Source: Solirubrobacterales bacterium
GTDB taxonomy: Bacteria > Actinomycetota > Thermoleophilia > Solirubrobacterales > Solirubrobacteraceae
Direction of reading: 5' to 3'
DNA: 6,628 bases
NCBI GenBank assembly: GCA_003157595.1
Contig: PMKB01000095.1
Coordinates: 7,175 to 13,802 of the forward strand
Under the pieces are notes generated by a model, which searched no databases, had not been told where the DNA came from, and saw only the letters and a list, made by a program, of their open reading frames with translations. The stretch's first letter is position 1. Each line of letters starts with the position of its first letter. Of the stretch, positions 5,671-6,628 are shown one piece after another. The translations under genes were made by a program, and so were the position numbers.

Positions 5671-5709
5671 GTGGTGCTTAAGGTGAGAGACGCGGCGCGA
5701 GGTCATTGA
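5671..5709 (+). CDS. Possible 12-codon leader peptide
   Basis: A short frame starting at GTG 5671 would encode MVLKVRDAARGH and stop at TGA 5707-5709. Its stop overlaps the TTG start of the metallopeptidase within the four bases TTGA, the arrangement typical of translational coupling. It begins seven bases after a likely -10 box, so it could be translated from a leaderless mRNA. GAGG near its end (5699-5702) could then position ribosomes on the TTG. Its size and lack of homologues known to me make it tentative; it may simply be untranslated leader. Confidence 0.25.
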   Translation: MVLKVRDAARGH

Positions 5710-6059
5710 GCGAGCACAGGTATTACAGCGAGAAGGAGTTTGAGGAGGTCGTTGGTTCGGCGCTCGACGAGCTGCCGCTCGAGTTTCAACGAGCGTTGGA
5801 GAGCGTCGCGATCGTCGTCTCCGATCGCGGTGCCGAGAACCATGCGTACGGCATGTATGTCGGCTGGAAGCTCCGTGGCATGCCTTTCCTCGCCGGCGGT
5901 GGCTTGCCAGACGAGATCCTCATTTTCCGCGACACGCTCGTGCGCGACTTTGGCGACGATCCTGAGCGCCTGCGACAGCAGGTGATCACGACCGTCCGGC
6001 ACGAACTCGGTCACCACCTCGGCTTCGACGAGGCAGGCGTTCGTAGACTCGGCCTGTGA
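5706..6059 (+). CDS. Small zincin-like metallopeptidase family protein
   Basis: This 117-residue soluble protein belongs to the small zincin-type metallopeptidase family (Pfam Zincin_1/DUF1025-like). The zinc motif lies near the C-terminus, HELGHHLGFDE at residues 99-109, with ligands H99 and H103, catalytic E100, and an acidic residue (D108 or E109) likely completing the site. The N-terminal part (YYSEKEFEEVVGSALDELP ... LESVAIVV) and the central GGGLPDEILIFRDTLVRDF segment match the family pattern and length. There is no signal peptide, so it acts in the cytoplasm. The biological substrate of the family is not established. TTG 5706 is the only start in frame after the stop at 5679-5681 that keeps the conserved N-terminus, and GAGG (5699-5702) lies three bases before it, a tight spacing. 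It stands about 200 bases after the c-di-GMP gene and is probably transcribed separately, given the -10 box at 5658. Confidence 0.88.
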   Translation: MSEHRYYSEKEFEEVVGSALDELPLEFQRALESVAIVVSDRGAENHAYGMYVGWKLRGMPFLAGGGLPDEILIFRDTLVRDFGDDPERLRQQVITTVRHELGHHLGFDEAGVRRLGL

Positions 6060-6262
6060 CGCATTCGCGGCCCCGCCGCGTGGACATGCGCGGCCGCCTA
6101 CCGTCGCATTGCCAGGACGACTGCCAAGCGTCGTGCGACTCGACACCGTCCACGCCGCGAAAAGTGCGAACAGCAGCAGGCGCAGTGGGATCCCGCACCA
6201 GCGCGTGGCGCGCCGGCGCGCGGTCGGGCGCAGTCAGTCGCCGGCCTGACGGTTCTCAGCGG
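6060..6262. other. Intergenic region between convergent genes
   Basis: I find no gene here; the plus frame through it is Arg- and Ser-rich with no recognisable motif. Dyads present are CGCGG/CCGCG (6066-6080, five-base loop), GTCGCA/TGCGAC (6103-6108 with 6134-6139, 25-base loop) and the 14-bp palindrome GCGCGCCGGCGCGC (6208-6221). None is followed by a T-run. One or more could still end the two converging transcripts, but all are simple GC-rich words. Confidence 0.4.
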
Positions 6263-6430
6263 TTAGCGTCGACGTCCTGGGCCGGGCACGACGCCTGAGC
6301 GCGCGAGGTCCAGGCCGACGGCGAGGATCAGCGTCGCCGCCCACGCGTTTACCGGACTGAGCGTCAGCGCATCATGCCCGGCGATGAACCAGATCAACAG
6401 CCAGAGGAGCGTCATCGCGCTGCTCAGCAT
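6263..6430 (-). CDS. Small two-helix membrane protein, hypothetical
   Basis: This frame would give 55 residues with two hydrophobic segments: residues about 1-18 (MLSSAMTLLWLLIWFIAG) and about 26-43 (SPVNAWAATLILAVGLDL). They are joined by a short polar loop (HDALTL), and the protein ends in a basic tail (GPGRRR). The pattern is that of a small inner-membrane protein with a hairpin topology, and such a composition is unusual for a chance frame in this Arg-rich DNA. I choose ATG 6430 because GGAG lies nine bases before it on the minus strand. An in-frame ATG at 6454 would add eight residues but has no ribosome binding site. I recognise no family. It converges on the metallopeptidase gene, with 203 bases between the two stops. 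A chance frame remains possible. Confidence 0.5.
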   Translation of the reverse strand: MLSSAMTLLWLLIWFIAGHDALTLSPVNAWAATLILAVGLDLARSGVVPGPGRRR

Positions 6431-6628
6431 CGCCCACGACTCCGTGGCGCACATCCGAGCGCGACCGCAGGCGAGCGCGGGAAACTACGCCGCTTCTTCA
6501 CTGGCGGCCACCAACGTGCTCCCTCCGCCTCGCGGAGTGCTGCTCGGCCCGAAACTCAGCAGCCGCCCGCTGCCCGAATCAGCGTGAGCATCGAGGTACT
6601 GATCGGCGCCACGCCGTTAGCAGTCCGC
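6431..6628. other. Right-edge segment with one hairpin
   Basis: No gene is recognisable. The main structure is a perfect 6-bp hairpin, CTCCGC-CTC-GCGGAG, at 6523-6537, without a T-run on either side. An open plus-strand frame (6384-6587) overlaps the small membrane gene and looks like its shadow. The promoter of the membrane gene should lie here, but no clear boxes are visible. Confidence 0.35.

Noticed and set aside
6208..6221. 14-bp palindrome GCGCGCCGGCGCGC as a regulatory site
   Set aside because: It is made only of G and C in a GC-rich intergenic stretch between convergent genes, with no promoter or T-run beside it.
6384..6587. Plus-strand frame near the right edge
   Set aside because: It overlaps the more convincing small membrane gene on the other strand and its peptide has no recognisable features.
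1..6628. CRISPR array, complete insertion sequence or rRNA/tRNA genes
   Set aside because: I saw no regularly spaced repeats, no transposase with terminal inverted repeats and no RNA-gene signature on either strand. Only the integrase fragment points to mobile DNA.

Overview
This is a G+C-rich window (about two thirds G+C by eye) whose genes favour G or C at third codon positions. That codon use, an actinobacterial-looking tyrosine recombinase fragment, a small zincin-like metallopeptidase and a GAF-GGDEF-EAL protein point to a high-GC actinomycetota-type bacterium, possibly a soil Thermoleophilia/Solirubrobacterales relative. The taxon is inferred from composition and protein style, not shown by a marker gene.

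Layout from left to right. Bases 1-234 hold no gene I can name. Bases 235-984 (minus) encode a complete classical short-chain dehydrogenase/reductase. Bases 985-1485 are a 500-base gap with three odd features: a possible frameshifted zinc-ribbon relic, a T-poor low-complexity tract with a CAAGAN hexamer array, and two adjacent near-perfect palindromes. Next comes a divergent pair: a 65-residue HicB-like protein (1486-1683, minus) and a 419-residue Fic-family protein (1750-3009, plus). They share a 66-base spacer with a 12-bp inverted repeat. Twelve bases past the Fic stop, on the opposite strand, lies a tyrosine recombinase that lost its N-terminal half (3022 to about 3450). Bases 3653-5509 (plus) encode a 618-residue GAF-GGDEF-EAL protein for cyclic-di-GMP turnover. 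Bases 5706-6059 (plus) encode a 117-residue HELGH metallopeptidase that starts at TTG and overlaps the stop of a possible 12-codon leader. A probable small two-helix membrane protein (6263-6430, minus) follows, and then unassigned sequence to the right edge.

How the genes relate. No long operon is visible; most genes seem to be single transcription units. The middle (about 1000-3650) looks like an accessory patch: a toxin-antitoxin-type protein, a Fic protein, an integrase remnant, low-complexity DNA and unexplained palindromes, between housekeeping-style genes. The most distinctive unit is the HicB-like/Fic divergent pair with its shared dyad. The HicB-like protein is too short for the usual C-terminal DNA-binding domain, whereas the Fic protein ends in a probable winged helix. 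The Fic protein is therefore the better candidate to bind the dyad, though this is inference. The GAF-GGDEF-EAL protein keeps the signature residues of both catalytic domains, so it may make, break or switch between making and breaking c-di-GMP according to its GAF input.
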